A stretch of 35,051 nt of DNA, from positions 1-35,051 of the IMG/VR virus record IMGVR_UViG_3300026519_000038; one strand, 5' to 3'. How positions within the stretch are numbered: position 1 is the stretch's first letter; every line of letters starts with the position of its first letter. The position numbers were made by a program, and so were the translations under genes. Shown piece after piece: positions 8,369 through 16,713 of the stretch. The notes beneath the pieces are model-generated. The model searched no databases and was not told where the DNA came from. It saw only the letters and a program-made list of their open reading frames with translations. The DNA comes from a virus.

Positions 8369-8676
8369 GAACCGCGCATGTTGCTTATGTATCATCTGGA
8401 CTGCCGCCTGATAGATTTTGGGATATAACGCCACGTTTGGCGTTTTCAGAGCTTGTTGCGGTTGGCAATATGTTTGAGCGTGAGGCGCGTGATCGGGCGT
8501 GGCTGGCATGGCATACAGCATATTTGCCAAGGTCTGACAAGCCAGTCCCGTTTGATAGTTTGTATACCGGCGGGGGTGAAGCGGAGCCGGAGGAGTTACT
8601 TTCATTGCGCATCGGTGCGGCGGCTGGGCAACTGTCAAAAATAACAGCAGAGTCCCACATGAAAAAGGTAGGTTAA
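8338..8676 (+). CDS. tail assembly chaperone, frameshifted extension (lambda T-like)
   Basis: This is the downstream part of a -1 frameshift product; the whole fusion is about 216 residues (104 from the short form, 112 from here). The extension contains RFWDITPRLAFSELVAV, resembling the second tail chaperone domain of rhodobacterial phages (a FWxxTPxE-like motif), then a helical body ending in MKKVG. A TTG at 8437 could be mistaken for the start, but it would remove the conserved segment and lacks a ribosome binding site. The extended form would bind tail tube subunits; the short form binds the tape measure (lambda G/GT model). Confidence 0.82.
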   Translation, partial: AEGAGEENDLRTAHVAYVSSGLPPDRFWDITPRLAFSELVAVGNMFEREARDRAWLAWHTAYLPRSDKPVPFDSLYTGGGEAEPEELLSLRIGAAAGQLSKITAESHMKKVG

Positions 8677-8677
8677 T

Positions 8678-10918
8678 ATGTCAAAAGCACTTATTGGAGA
8701 CCTTAGAGCAAATCTAGGGCTTGATAGCTCCAAGTTTCGCAAGGGTGCGCGTGGCGTAAATAACCCTCTTAGAGACATGAGGCGGCAATTTATGGTTGTT
8801 GGTGCCGCCGCCGCCGCGTTCGGCGGGGCCGTAACTGCTGCTGCGCTAAAGGGTGCAAAGCAAATTGATAACTTGGCCAAATCGTCACGTCGCCTTGATG
8901 CTTCAATCGGCGGATTCCGTGCCTTGCAACTTGCTGCTGATGATGCCGGTATAAATCTTTCGAGCCTTACCAATGATGTGCAGACAATGAATCGCGAGTT
9001 GTCACGGGCTGGCGAAGGCGGTCCGATAGACGACGCACTGGCACGGCTTGGCATGTCTGGCCGAGAGTTGCTATCGCTGGATGTGGATAGCAGGATTGCA
9101 GCAATATCTGACCGGATAAAAGAGCTTGGTATAAACTCTGGCACGGCCACAGCTATTTTGCAGGACATGGGAGTAAGAAATCGCGAAATGGCGCTGCTTA
9201 TGATCGGCGGTGGTGACGCTATCAGGTCTGCCCGTGATGATATTGATGCTTACGGTTTGGCACTAAATGATGTCGATGCCAGCAGGATCGAGACCGCGAA
9301 CGACCAAATATCGCGGCTATCAATTATAACGGAACGATTTGGACAGCAGCTTGCCTTGGAAATAGTACCGACACTTGGGCGCATGGCGGAGGCGTTCACC
9401 GAATCCATGCGCGAAGGTGGGTTATTGCGTGGCGTGATTGACGGTCTGGCTGGAAACATACAAAGGATAGGAACCTATGTAACGACGGCTGTTGCGCTGT
9501 TTGGCGGCAGGTATGTCGTGGCGTTGGTTGCCGCTGCTGTGTCCACCGCGAAACTATCAGGCGCGCTTGTTTTTTTGCGTGGGGCATTGATCCGCACAGG
9601 GTTCGGGGCGCTGATAGTGGGTGCCGGTGAATTGGTATATCAATTTGGCAAACTTATTTCTAGGGTTGGTGGCTTTGGGGAATCCATGCGGCTAATGAAA
9701 GACGTTTCTGTCGAGGTGTGGGAGCGAATAAAGCTTGGCGGTCAGTCAATGGGGTCTGCTCTTGGCTCTATTTTTGCCCGTGTCAGGGCTGGCTGGCTGT
9801 CAGTGCTGGCTAACATGCAAAAATCATGGTCAGGCTTTTTGCGGACGGTATCAAATGGCCTCGCTAATGTTCCGGGCATGGACGGTGCTATGCTTGCGAC
9901 TGGCAACGCTGCAATCATGGCTGGCGCGGCGTGGGTCGAAATGAGCGCAGAAGCAGACGCTGCTAAAGCTGCGGCTGATGGTATGGTTGCTGCATCCGGT
10001 GAAATGGCGGCGGCTGCTGTGGCTCCACTGAAGGCCATGGAGGCGTTGCGTGATGCCATGACAATCGGTCGCAATAAAGAGGCTGGCGGCGATGGCGACG
10101 ATTACGGCGGTGCCATTGAGATTGCGGCACCTGTTGCAATAGATACCAGCGCTGCCCTTGCTAACATGCAGGCGCTGGCGATTAGCCTTGATCCAGCACA
10201 TGCCGCGCTGGAAAAGTATGATGCAACGGTGCGGACCCTAAACGAAAGCCTGAAAGCTGGAGTGATTGATCAGGTCCAGTATAATAATTACTTGGCGCTT
10301 GCCGAGGAAGCCCTTAACGATGTTGAGTCGGCAAGCGGTGGTGCTGGTGCTGCAACATCAAAAATGAGTGACGCTATGCGCGAGGCTGCTGATGCTGCGG
10401 CGACGCAGGTCGCAGCCACTGAAAAAACAGCGGCAGCGGCTGATAATCTTGGCAATACTTTTGCGTCTGCATTTGCTGATATATTGACCGGCACCGATAC
10501 AGTTATCGGCGGGCTGGCAAAGTTGGCTGGTCAACTAGGCAAGATGGCTTTGATGGAGGGCCTCAAAGGGCTGTTTGGTAAGCTGTTGGGCGGCTTAAGC
10601 GGCGGCGGTAACTGGCTGGCAGATTTGTTTGGTATGGGCGCAAACGCGAACGGCACGGAAAACTGGCGCGGTGGGATGTCATTGGTGGGAGAGCGTGGGC
10701 CTGAAATTGTGGACATGCCGAGAGGGTCAAAAGTTTACAACGCGCAGGCCACTGACAATATGCTTAAAGCCAAACCTCAAGGTCCGGCGAATGTCAGCGT
10801 TGAACCGAAAATAATCAACCTTTTTGATATGTCTGTTGTCGGTGATTGGCTGTCTGGTCCTGACGGCGAACAAATAATATTGAACCATATGACGAGAAAC
10901 GGGGTGGTAAGTGCCTGA
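8678..10918 (+). CDS. tail tape measure protein
   Basis: This is the 746-residue protein that sets tail length and probably helps DNA cross the envelope. It opens with GDLRANLGLDSSKFRKG, a typical tape-measure N-terminus. Long alanine-rich helical stretches follow, with hydrophobic segments around residues 265-320 that may insert in membranes. Near the C-terminus is the recurrent module SLVGERGPEIVDMPRGSKVY. By the lambda rule of thumb (about 0.15 nm per residue) the tail would be near 110 nm; that is an estimate. The ribosome binding site is AAAAAGGTAGG upstream of ATG 8678. Confidence 0.92.
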   Translation: MSKALIGDLRANLGLDSSKFRKGARGVNNPLRDMRRQFMVVGAAAAAFGGAVTAAALKGAKQIDNLAKSSRRLDASIGGFRALQLAADDAGINLSSLTNDVQTMNRELSRAGEGGPIDDALARLGMSGRELLSLDVDSRIAAISDRIKELGINSGTATAILQDMGVRNREMALLMIGGGDAIRSARDDIDAYGLALNDVDASRIETANDQISRLSIITERFGQQLALEIVPTLGRMAEAFTESMREGGLLRGVIDGLAGNIQRIGTYVTTAVALFGGRYVVALVAAAVSTAKLSGALVFLRGALIRTGFGALIVGAGELVYQFGKLISRVGGFGESMRLMKDVSVEVWERIKLGGQSMGSALGSIFARVRAGWLSVLANMQKSWSGFLRTVSNGLANVPGMDGAMLATGNAAIMAGAAWVEMSAEADAAKAAADGMVAASGEMAAAAVAPLKAMEALRDAMTIGRNKEAGGDGDDYGGAIEIAAPVAIDTSAALANMQALAISLDPAHAALEKYDATVRTLNESLKAGVIDQVQYNNYLALAEEALNDVESASGGAGAATSKMSDAMREAADAAATQVAATEKTAAAADNLGNTFASAFADILTGTDTVIGGLAKLAGQLGKMALMEGLKGLFGKLLGGLSGGGNWLADLFGMGANANGTENWRGGMSLVGERGPEIVDMPRGSKVYNAQATDNMLKAKPQGPANVSVEPKIINLFDMSVVGDWLSGPDGEQIILNHMTRNGVVSA

Positions 10919-12029
10919 TCTATGGCCTTTTGTACCAAGGATTGATGTAAAGGATGTGCTGTCGTTTAAGACAGACATCCGCCGAACACGCGTTGGTGAG
11001 GTCAGGGACGGGATGCGGGACGCAAGACGCATTATCAGCATGGAGTTCTTTCTGGACGATTCGAAAAACGCATTGGCAGAAAGCATATTCAGGGCTAACG
11101 TTGCGGGCGATTTGTTGGTGCCGCTCTGGCCGGAAATGACAAAATATACTGTGGCAAAGCCGATAGGGGAAACGGTGTTCGCCGTAGATAATCCTAGCGA
11201 CTATTTGTTAGGTGGGTATGCCGCAATTGCGTTTGCCAGCGAGTCAATAGAGGCAGTCCAGATTACAGATATTGGGCAACATAGTATAACGGTTGCGTCT
11301 CCAAGCACCTTTGCGGTTGACGCGGTGATTCCTGTCGGGGCCGCTTATTTTGTTGGCGGTCTTGGCGGGTCTAGAATATTTACTGGTATGTCTGCCCGCA
11401 CCGCTGAATTTGCGTTCAGGAATGATTTGCACATAGGGGAAACGCCGTTTGATCAATACCTAGGGGCTGATTTAGTTACTGACCCAAGTGTGATTGCCGC
11501 ACCTGTAGAATCCAATATATCAATGGCGCGGGTCTTTGTTGATAACGAATCTGGGCCGGTTGTAATAGAGCCGATGCGGGATATAATAGACGGGACCAGC
11601 AAGATAGTTTATATTGACCATGGCATGGCCGCAATGATCAGGCGCAGGATGTGGCTGCGTTATATGCGCGGGCGTGATAAATCTTTTTGGATTCCAACGT
11701 GGGGTAATGATTTAACGATGACTGCACCGGCCAATAATACGCAATCTTATATTGACGTTTCGCCGCTACAAGGCAGTCATTTAGCAATGGTTGGTCGGCA
11801 TATAGTAATTTATGATGGTGCCGGATTTATGCCGAGAAAGATAACCGCGTCATTTGTGGTTGGTCAATCGTGGCGGCTTGGCATTGACCCGCTTGATAGG
11901 CAGGTTGAAGCCGATGTCGGAGTTATGTTTTTAAGCAGGATGAGGCTTGACGCCGATAAAGTCGAGATGGCCACCACAGGTATATATTACATGGAAACCA
12001 CGCTTCCCGTTGTCGAGGTGCCGGAATGA
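10911..12029 (+). CDS. tail-tip protein following the tape measure, possibly distal tail protein
   Basis: This 372-residue protein starts at a GTG overlapping the tape measure stop and ends overlapping the hub gene (ATGA). It opens PDLWPFVPRIDVKDVLSFKT and ends with a beta-rich MRLDADKVEM and PVVEVPE. An aromatic segment near residue 258 (FWIPTWGNDL) recurs in proteins at this position in related phages. The position between tape measure and hub is that of the distal tail protein, but it is longer than the DUF2460 type and I do not recognise the family with certainty. Confidence 0.65.
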   Translation: MPDLWPFVPRIDVKDVLSFKTDIRRTRVGEVRDGMRDARRIISMEFFLDDSKNALAESIFRANVAGDLLVPLWPEMTKYTVAKPIGETVFAVDNPSDYLLGGYAAIAFASESIEAVQITDIGQHSITVASPSTFAVDAVIPVGAAYFVGGLGGSRIFTGMSARTAEFAFRNDLHIGETPFDQYLGADLVTDPSVIAAPVESNISMARVFVDNESGPVVIEPMRDIIDGTSKIVYIDHGMAAMIRRRMWLRYMRGRDKSFWIPTWGNDLTMTAPANNTQSYIDVSPLQGSHLAMVGRHIVIYDGAGFMPRKITASFVVGQSWRLGIDPLDRQVEADVGVMFLSRMRLDADKVEMATTGIYYMETTLPVVEVPE

Positions 12030-12898
12030 GTTTTGCGGCCATAGCATCCCTTGTATATGGGAAAAAACCGTTCTTCCTTTACGAGTTTTTGCGGGGTAAT
12101 GATTTGTGGCTTTTTACATCGCTAAGCCGCCAATGGGTTACCGTGCCAGATGTTTTTGATTTGCCGAATGTTTTTGCCGAACCTGATATGTTCAGCAGGA
12201 CGTGGGAGCCATCACCGATCAAGCACGGCAAGATCACACATAGCCAAAGAACAGCGCAGACCGAATTGCCGATCACATTTCCTCAATCAGATCAGTTTGC
12301 AAGATTGTTTTTGTCACCGCTTGGGATGGACGCAACGCGCGTTCGGATATTTAGGAGCTACGAAAATGATCCAGACGCTGAACTTGTTACTATTTACAGG
12401 GGCAGGGTGCTGCAAGCAACACCGAAATATAAGGCGGGGACTATAGACCTGATTTGCGGCGGAGGCCTCGGTGACTTAGACCGCAAGGGCTTATCTGCTG
12501 TCATGCAAGGACCATGCAGGCACGTTGTCTATTACGGCAGTTGCGGTCTCAATCTATCTGACTGGACAGTTAATGGCACTGCCACAGGGATTTCTGGTGT
12601 GACGGTAACCGTCCCAGAGGCTGCGGCCTCGGCGGACGGGTTTTATACATCTGGGCTTTTTGAGTTTGCTGGTGCGATGGAAATGATTGACGCCCACGTA
12701 GGCGACCAGTTGACGTTGGCGGCGCCTGTTATCGGGTTGGCAGATGAAATTGCTGCCAGTGGATCGGCAGCGGTTGGAATTATGCGCGGGTGTGACAAAT
12801 CTTTCGCGACTTGCAGGGATGCGTTTGCAAACGATGATAATCATGGTGGTTTCCCCCATATGACAATTAGCCCGTTTGATGGCAGGAGTATCAGATAA
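12026..12898 (+). CDS. tail hub protein, DUF2163/BR0599-like, lambda gpL-like
   Basis: This 290-residue protein has the N-terminal beta domain of DUF2163 proteins (TAQTELPITFPQSDQFARLF) and the C-terminal BR0599 signature DAFANDDNHGGFPHM. Four cysteines lie at 164, 173, 256 and 263, giving CX8C and CX6C pairs. As I recall, lambda tail-tip protein gpL binds an iron-sulfur cluster through four C-terminal cysteines with these spacings, and the RcGTA hub is related. An iron-sulfur cluster here is therefore likely (inference). It would form the ring below the distal tail protein. Confidence 0.82.
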   Translation: MSFAAIASLVYGKKPFFLYEFLRGNDLWLFTSLSRQWVTVPDVFDLPNVFAEPDMFSRTWEPSPIKHGKITHSQRTAQTELPITFPQSDQFARLFLSPLGMDATRVRIFRSYENDPDAELVTIYRGRVLQATPKYKAGTIDLICGGGLGDLDRKGLSAVMQGPCRHVVYYGSCGLNLSDWTVNGTATGISGVTVTVPEAAASADGFYTSGLFEFAGAMEMIDAHVGDQLTLAAPVIGLADEIAASGSAAVGIMRGCDKSFATCRDAFANDDNHGGFPHMTISPFDGRSIR

Positions 12899-13137
12899 TG
12901 GCTACATTTCTTTTACGCATAGTTATCGGTCTTGCCCTGTCATTTGTTTCTAGTTTGTTCGCAAAAAAACCGCCGCCTCCAGAGGCGTCAACTCTTGAGG
13001 ATTACGACATAGCGGTCGCCAAGGAAGGCGACGAGATAGTCAAGGTTTTTGGAACTGTGTTGATATTGTCCCCACAGGTGCATGGATATGGTGATTTCAA
13101 AACCGTCGCGATCAAAGATGATTCTGGTAAAAAATAA
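12898..13137 (+). CDS. small tail-tip protein with N-terminal membrane segment
   Basis: This 79-residue protein has a hydrophobic start (residues 2-20, LLRIVIGLALSFVSSLF), a KKPPPPEAS linker and then VFGTVLILSPQVHGYGDFKT. The second half matches what is normally the N-terminus of J-like tail-tip proteins, where VFGT and a (W/G)YGD(L/F)KT motif precede the segment found at the start of the gene at 13324. It is thus probably a detached N-terminal domain of the tail tip. It overlaps both neighbours by TAATG. Confidence 0.7.
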   Translation: MATFLLRIVIGLALSFVSSLFAKKPPPPEASTLEDYDIAVAKEGDEIVKVFGTVLILSPQVHGYGDFKTVAIKDDSGKK

Positions 13138-13340
13138 TGGACCATGATGATAAGGTAAGACTGGGAGATTTACGCGCCGCTGGCATATGCTGGCGTAGGG
13201 GTGCTAAGTTATTTTTGATACATCACGAAATAAACCCTGATGAATTTCTTAAATCTGGCATAGATGCCGATATATTGCTGGCTACAGGTAATGCAATAGC
13301 AAAGAGAGCCGTGGAGGTTAGCCGTGGGCGGAAAAAATGA
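13137..13340 (+). CDS. small conserved tail-region protein of unknown function
   Basis: This 67-residue protein reads VRLGDLRAAGICWRRGAKLF followed by EFLKSGIDADILLATGNA. Short proteins with this layout (an AAGxCxxGA-type start and GIDAxxLLATGDA) occur directly upstream of J-like tail proteins in several phage groups, to my recollection, without known function. It starts in a TAATG overlap and its end overlaps the tail-tip gene by 17 bases, so it is expressed with them. A role as a tail-tip assembly factor is inference only. Confidence 0.7.
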   Translation: MDHDDKVRLGDLRAAGICWRRGAKLFLIHHEINPDEFLKSGIDADILLATGNAIAKRAVEVSRGRKK

Positions 13341-16300
13341 AAAGCCAACAATAGGCCACAAGCACTACCTTGGGGCGCAATTTATTTTGTGCTTGTCCAG
13401 TATTGATAAGCTTTTGCGTATAGACGTTGACAAAAACGTCCTATGGCGTGGCGCAAGCAGTGGTGGGCGCATCAAAGTTGATAAGCCAGACCTGTTTGAT
13501 AGTTCCATACCGGAGGGCGGAGTTTCTGGAAATATCGACGTAATGCTTGGCGACCAAGATCAGCCTAAAAATGATTATCTTGTCAGTCTTTTTAAGGGTG
13601 TTGCGTCTGCATTTCGTGGGGTCACGTCTGTTGTTTTGCGGCAGGTTTATCTAGGCAACAGCCCGTATCTGCGAAGCTGGGCGTTTAAGGTGCAGCGTAT
13701 ATATAAAATTGATGGAGGGCCGCAATGGTATCCAGAGCGCGCAGGTATATCTGTTTCGGGGATGGAGGTTGGTGACGCCGGTATTTACATAGCAATGGAT
13801 GCGTCAATTTCAATGAATGGGGGCAGGATGCAGCGGCAAAAAGATGCCGTAGTGGGGCTGTTAGAGTCAATAAGAGATGATAGTAGCGCGCCGAATGATA
13901 TTCATATTGTAACTTGGGATGATAGCCCGATCGCCTCTATCGAGCGCAGGGACTGCACGGATGATGATTATACTGATTTAATCGATTGGGTATCTAACTT
14001 AAGCAATGCAACGACCGGTAGCACAAACTTTGCAGCCGCATTTGATGGGCTGTATGAATTTTATACTGGCAGTCCTTACGACCCAAGTTTTGTAGGCGAC
14101 ATTATGTCTAGCTTGGTTGCTGGCAGGTTTGGTGATTTGTTAGACATAGACAGTTCCGGCGGCGGGACAGAGCTAAAGCGTCGGATAGTTATATTTTCGA
14201 CAGATGGCTTCCCATCAACAGATACCGATTTTGACGATGCGCTAACACTTACCGGCCAACTTGAAAACCTTGAAATATTTTGTGTAAACATCGACAACCC
14301 CGATACTCAATACACCGAAATACTTGATAACACGCAAGGCGACGGTGTGCCGGTTGTCGACAGCTCAAATCCTGATGCGCTTGTCGATGCGTTCAGGGGG
14401 GCGCTGTCATCTGGGCGTGATATGAACCCATCCCACATTCTGCGCGAGGCTATAATAGCAAAGGATACCGGCGGGTATGGTGATGATTATATTATTGGTG
14501 ATAGTTTCCGTGCTGCGGCTGATTTGTTTTACTCCGAGGGTTTCGGGTTGTCATTTATCTGGAAAAGCGACTTAAGCCGCAGCGATTTCATGCGGTCGGT
14601 AGAGGCGCATATTGACGCCGTTACATATGAGCACCGGAAAACAGGTAAGTGGGAGATCAAGCCGATAAGGGCCGATTATGACAAGGCGTTACTACCTGTT
14701 TTTGATCGCAGCAATATTATGGACTGGACTAACTTATCGCTCCCGACCGATAAATCCTCGCTGCCGAACCAAATAACCATCGAATACATGGACCGCATCA
14801 AGGATGAAATAGCCGCGCTTACGGTTTCTAATCCGGTCAGAGTTGCACAAGCCGGGGCGATAATAAGCAAAACTATAAAATATCACGGCATCCATGGCGT
14901 GGCTCTTGCGTCAAGGGTTGCGGCGCGTGATTTACTTGTTGCATCATCCTTGATTAGGTCTGGGACAATCCGCGTAACTGACCTGCCAGTCTACCTAAAT
15001 CGTGGTGACCCGATATTGCTAAATGAGCACGATCTAGGCATTGTTGATATGGTCGCTAGGATAACAAAAATTGTTGATGGTGACGGTCGTGACAATAGCG
15101 TCCTTGTCGATTGGGTTGAGGATAAGTTCGATTTGCCGTCGCAAGCGTATGTGGTTGTTGATCCACCTGTTATAGGTGATGTGACAAATTACCCGCAGCC
15201 AGCAAAATATCGAATGGTGGAGGAGTCACCATATTACGAAATGGTCAAGCGGGTCGGGCAGGTAGAGACTGATTTGCTTTTGGATGATGACCAGACTATA
15301 GGATTCCTAAATGTAAGTTGTGAAAGCCCAACGCCAGACGCGATAAGCGCTTTGATAAGTGTGCATGATGGCACTGATTTCGCCACTACTGGCGCGGCGG
15401 ACTTTATGGTTGTGTCAGAGGTGCTTTCCAGCTTGACACGGCGCGCCGATCAAACAAAAGTTGCAATCCGCAGCACCCCTGACCTCGCGTTTGTTCGGGT
15501 CGGGTCTATCGCGTCTATCGGGTCCGAGATTGTCCGTGTGGACGCCATAGATAACGGCTTGGATATGTTTGCTCTTGATGATGTGTTTTCGGTATCGGAT
15601 GTATTTGCTGACGGAGCGATACTTACAATCGGGCGTGGGTGCTTAGACACAGTGCCGCAGCCGCACCCTGCCGGTTCGCAAGTGATGTTTTGGGGCGATG
15701 TGGCATCTTCGGACCGTGTCGAGCGGTTCCAGTTCGAGAGTGTTCAGGTTAAGCTGTTGACCAAGACAATGCGCGGTACGCTTAAGGTTGGAGCAGCGCC
15801 AACTGATATTGTGATATTCGACAGCCGAGCAATACGCCCGTTTCCTGTTGGTGATTTGCGAATAAATGGCGAATACCGTGATACAATTGCAGCGGGTCCG
15901 TTGTCTATAACGTGGACTGGCAGGGACAGGACATTGCAAACAACCAGCATTGTAGAGGATCACACGTTTGGCAACATTGGTCCAGAGGCCGGGACAACTT
16001 ATGTCGTCCATATTGCAGCGGTTGATGATGCTGGTGGCGAGGTGCTTGTGCTTGACGATGTGGACAAAGGTGCCGCTATGTCACATACGTTTGACCTCGA
16101 CGATTACCAGTATGATATATTTCTTTCTCCTGATGTGTTTGCGATGCCTGACGCATTCGGGACTATATTGCCAGTTGAGACAGCGGCGATTAAAATAGAG
16201 GTCAGATCGTTCCGCGACGGAATGCAGTGTTGGCAGTCGCCATCTGTTTATGCTATATTATTCAGGCCACCCGAAATACTGGCATTAGGATCACCGGACG

Positions 16301-16347
16301 AAATTGAATTTTTGGCACCAACAAACGTAACTTTGACAGAGGTTTAA
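13324..16347 (+). CDS. J-like tail-tip protein with an inserted von Willebrand A domain
   Basis: This 1007-residue central tail-tip protein starts at GTG 13324, with GTGGAGG just upstream. Residues 1-140 carry the family N-terminus (GHKHYLGAQFILC, EGGVSGNIDVMLG, VVLRQVYLGNSPYL). Residues about 366-640 carry the J-like/phage-tail_3 part (MNPSHILREAI, FYSEGFGLSFIWKSD, RSNIMDWTNL). Between them, residues about 150-362 form a VWA domain with a complete MIDAS: D159-x-S161-x-S163, T234 and D294 (FSTDGFPS). VWA domains bind ligands through the bound metal, so this domain could contact a host surface protein (inference). The C-terminal third is beta-rich and unassigned. Confidence 0.88.
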   Translation: MGGKNEKPTIGHKHYLGAQFILCLSSIDKLLRIDVDKNVLWRGASSGGRIKVDKPDLFDSSIPEGGVSGNIDVMLGDQDQPKNDYLVSLFKGVASAFRGVTSVVLRQVYLGNSPYLRSWAFKVQRIYKIDGGPQWYPERAGISVSGMEVGDAGIYIAMDASISMNGGRMQRQKDAVVGLLESIRDDSSAPNDIHIVTWDDSPIASIERRDCTDDDYTDLIDWVSNLSNATTGSTNFAAAFDGLYEFYTGSPYDPSFVGDIMSSLVAGRFGDLLDIDSSGGGTELKRRIVIFSTDGFPSTDTDFDDALTLTGQLENLEIFCVNIDNPDTQYTEILDNTQGDGVPVVDSSNPDALVDAFRGALSSGRDMNPSHILREAIIAKDTGGYGDDYIIGDSFRAAADLFYSEGFGLSFIWKSDLSRSDFMRSVEAHIDAVTYEHRKTGKWEIKPIRADYDKALLPVFDRSNIMDWTNLSLPTDKSSLPNQITIEYMDRIKDEIAALTVSNPVRVAQAGAIISKTIKYHGIHGVALASRVAARDLLVASSLIRSGTIRVTDLPVYLNRGDPILLNEHDLGIVDMVARITKIVDGDGRDNSVLVDWVEDKFDLPSQAYVVVDPPVIGDVTNYPQPAKYRMVEESPYYEMVKRVGQVETDLLLDDDQTIGFLNVSCESPTPDAISALISVHDGTDFATTGAADFMVVSEVLSSLTRRADQTKVAIRSTPDLAFVRVGSIASIGSEIVRVDAIDNGLDMFALDDVFSVSDVFADGAILTIGRGCLDTVPQPHPAGSQVMFWGDVASSDRVERFQFESVQVKLLTKTMRGTLKVGAAPTDIVIFDSRAIRPFPVGDLRINGEYRDTIAAGPLSITWTGRDRTLQTTSIVEDHTFGNIGPEAGTTYVVHIAAVDDAGGEVLVLDDVDKGAAMSHTFDLDDYQYDIFLSPDVFAMPDAFGTILPVETAAIKIEVRSFRDGMQCWQSPSVYAILFRPPEILALGSPDEIEFLAPTNVTLTEV

Positions 16348-16350
16348 GAA

Positions 16351-16713
16351 ATGGCACAAGCAATATCTACGAGCGTTATTCGTGAGGTTGATTCACCTAC
16401 AAAAATGGAACCGGTTAAGATCAGAGATCAAAGTATATTTGACGCTCTGTTTTCCAATCACAGCGGCGATGCAGATGCACCGTATGGGCAGGCTGGTATG
16501 ATTCAGCATTATCCTGCTGATGGGATTTTAAAATTACATGATGGCACTAATCTGCTGGATATGTTGACACCAGCAGCGGCGGGGCCTGCTAGCGACACTG
16601 CGGTTGGGGCAAAAGGGCAATTCTGGCTGCATTCTGGCGGCATAGATATATGCGTTGCAACAAATACTTGGATGCGGTTCGCTGGTGCTGCATTTTCAAC
16701 TGTTGGTGTGTAA
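16351..16713 (+). CDS. tail-associated protein, DUF2793-like
   Basis: This 120-residue protein lies between the tail tip and the lectin-like protein. Its second half (LHDGTNLLDMLTP, then AKGQFWLHSGGIDICVAT, WMRFAG) resembles the short beta motif that DUF2793-type phage proteins use next to tail fibres. No membrane segment or catalytic motif is visible. Structural role at the tip or as fibre-attachment protein is inferred from position. Confidence 0.55.
   Translation: MAQAISTSVIREVDSPTKMEPVKIRDQSIFDALFSNHSGDADAPYGQAGMIQHYPADGILKLHDGTNLLDMLTPAAAGPASDTAVGAKGQFWLHSGGIDICVATNTWMRFAGAAFSTVGV

Noticed and set aside
8437-8676. Independent gene starting at TTG 8437
   Set aside because: The frame is open and conserved upstream of the TTG back to the slip site, and there is no ribosome binding site.
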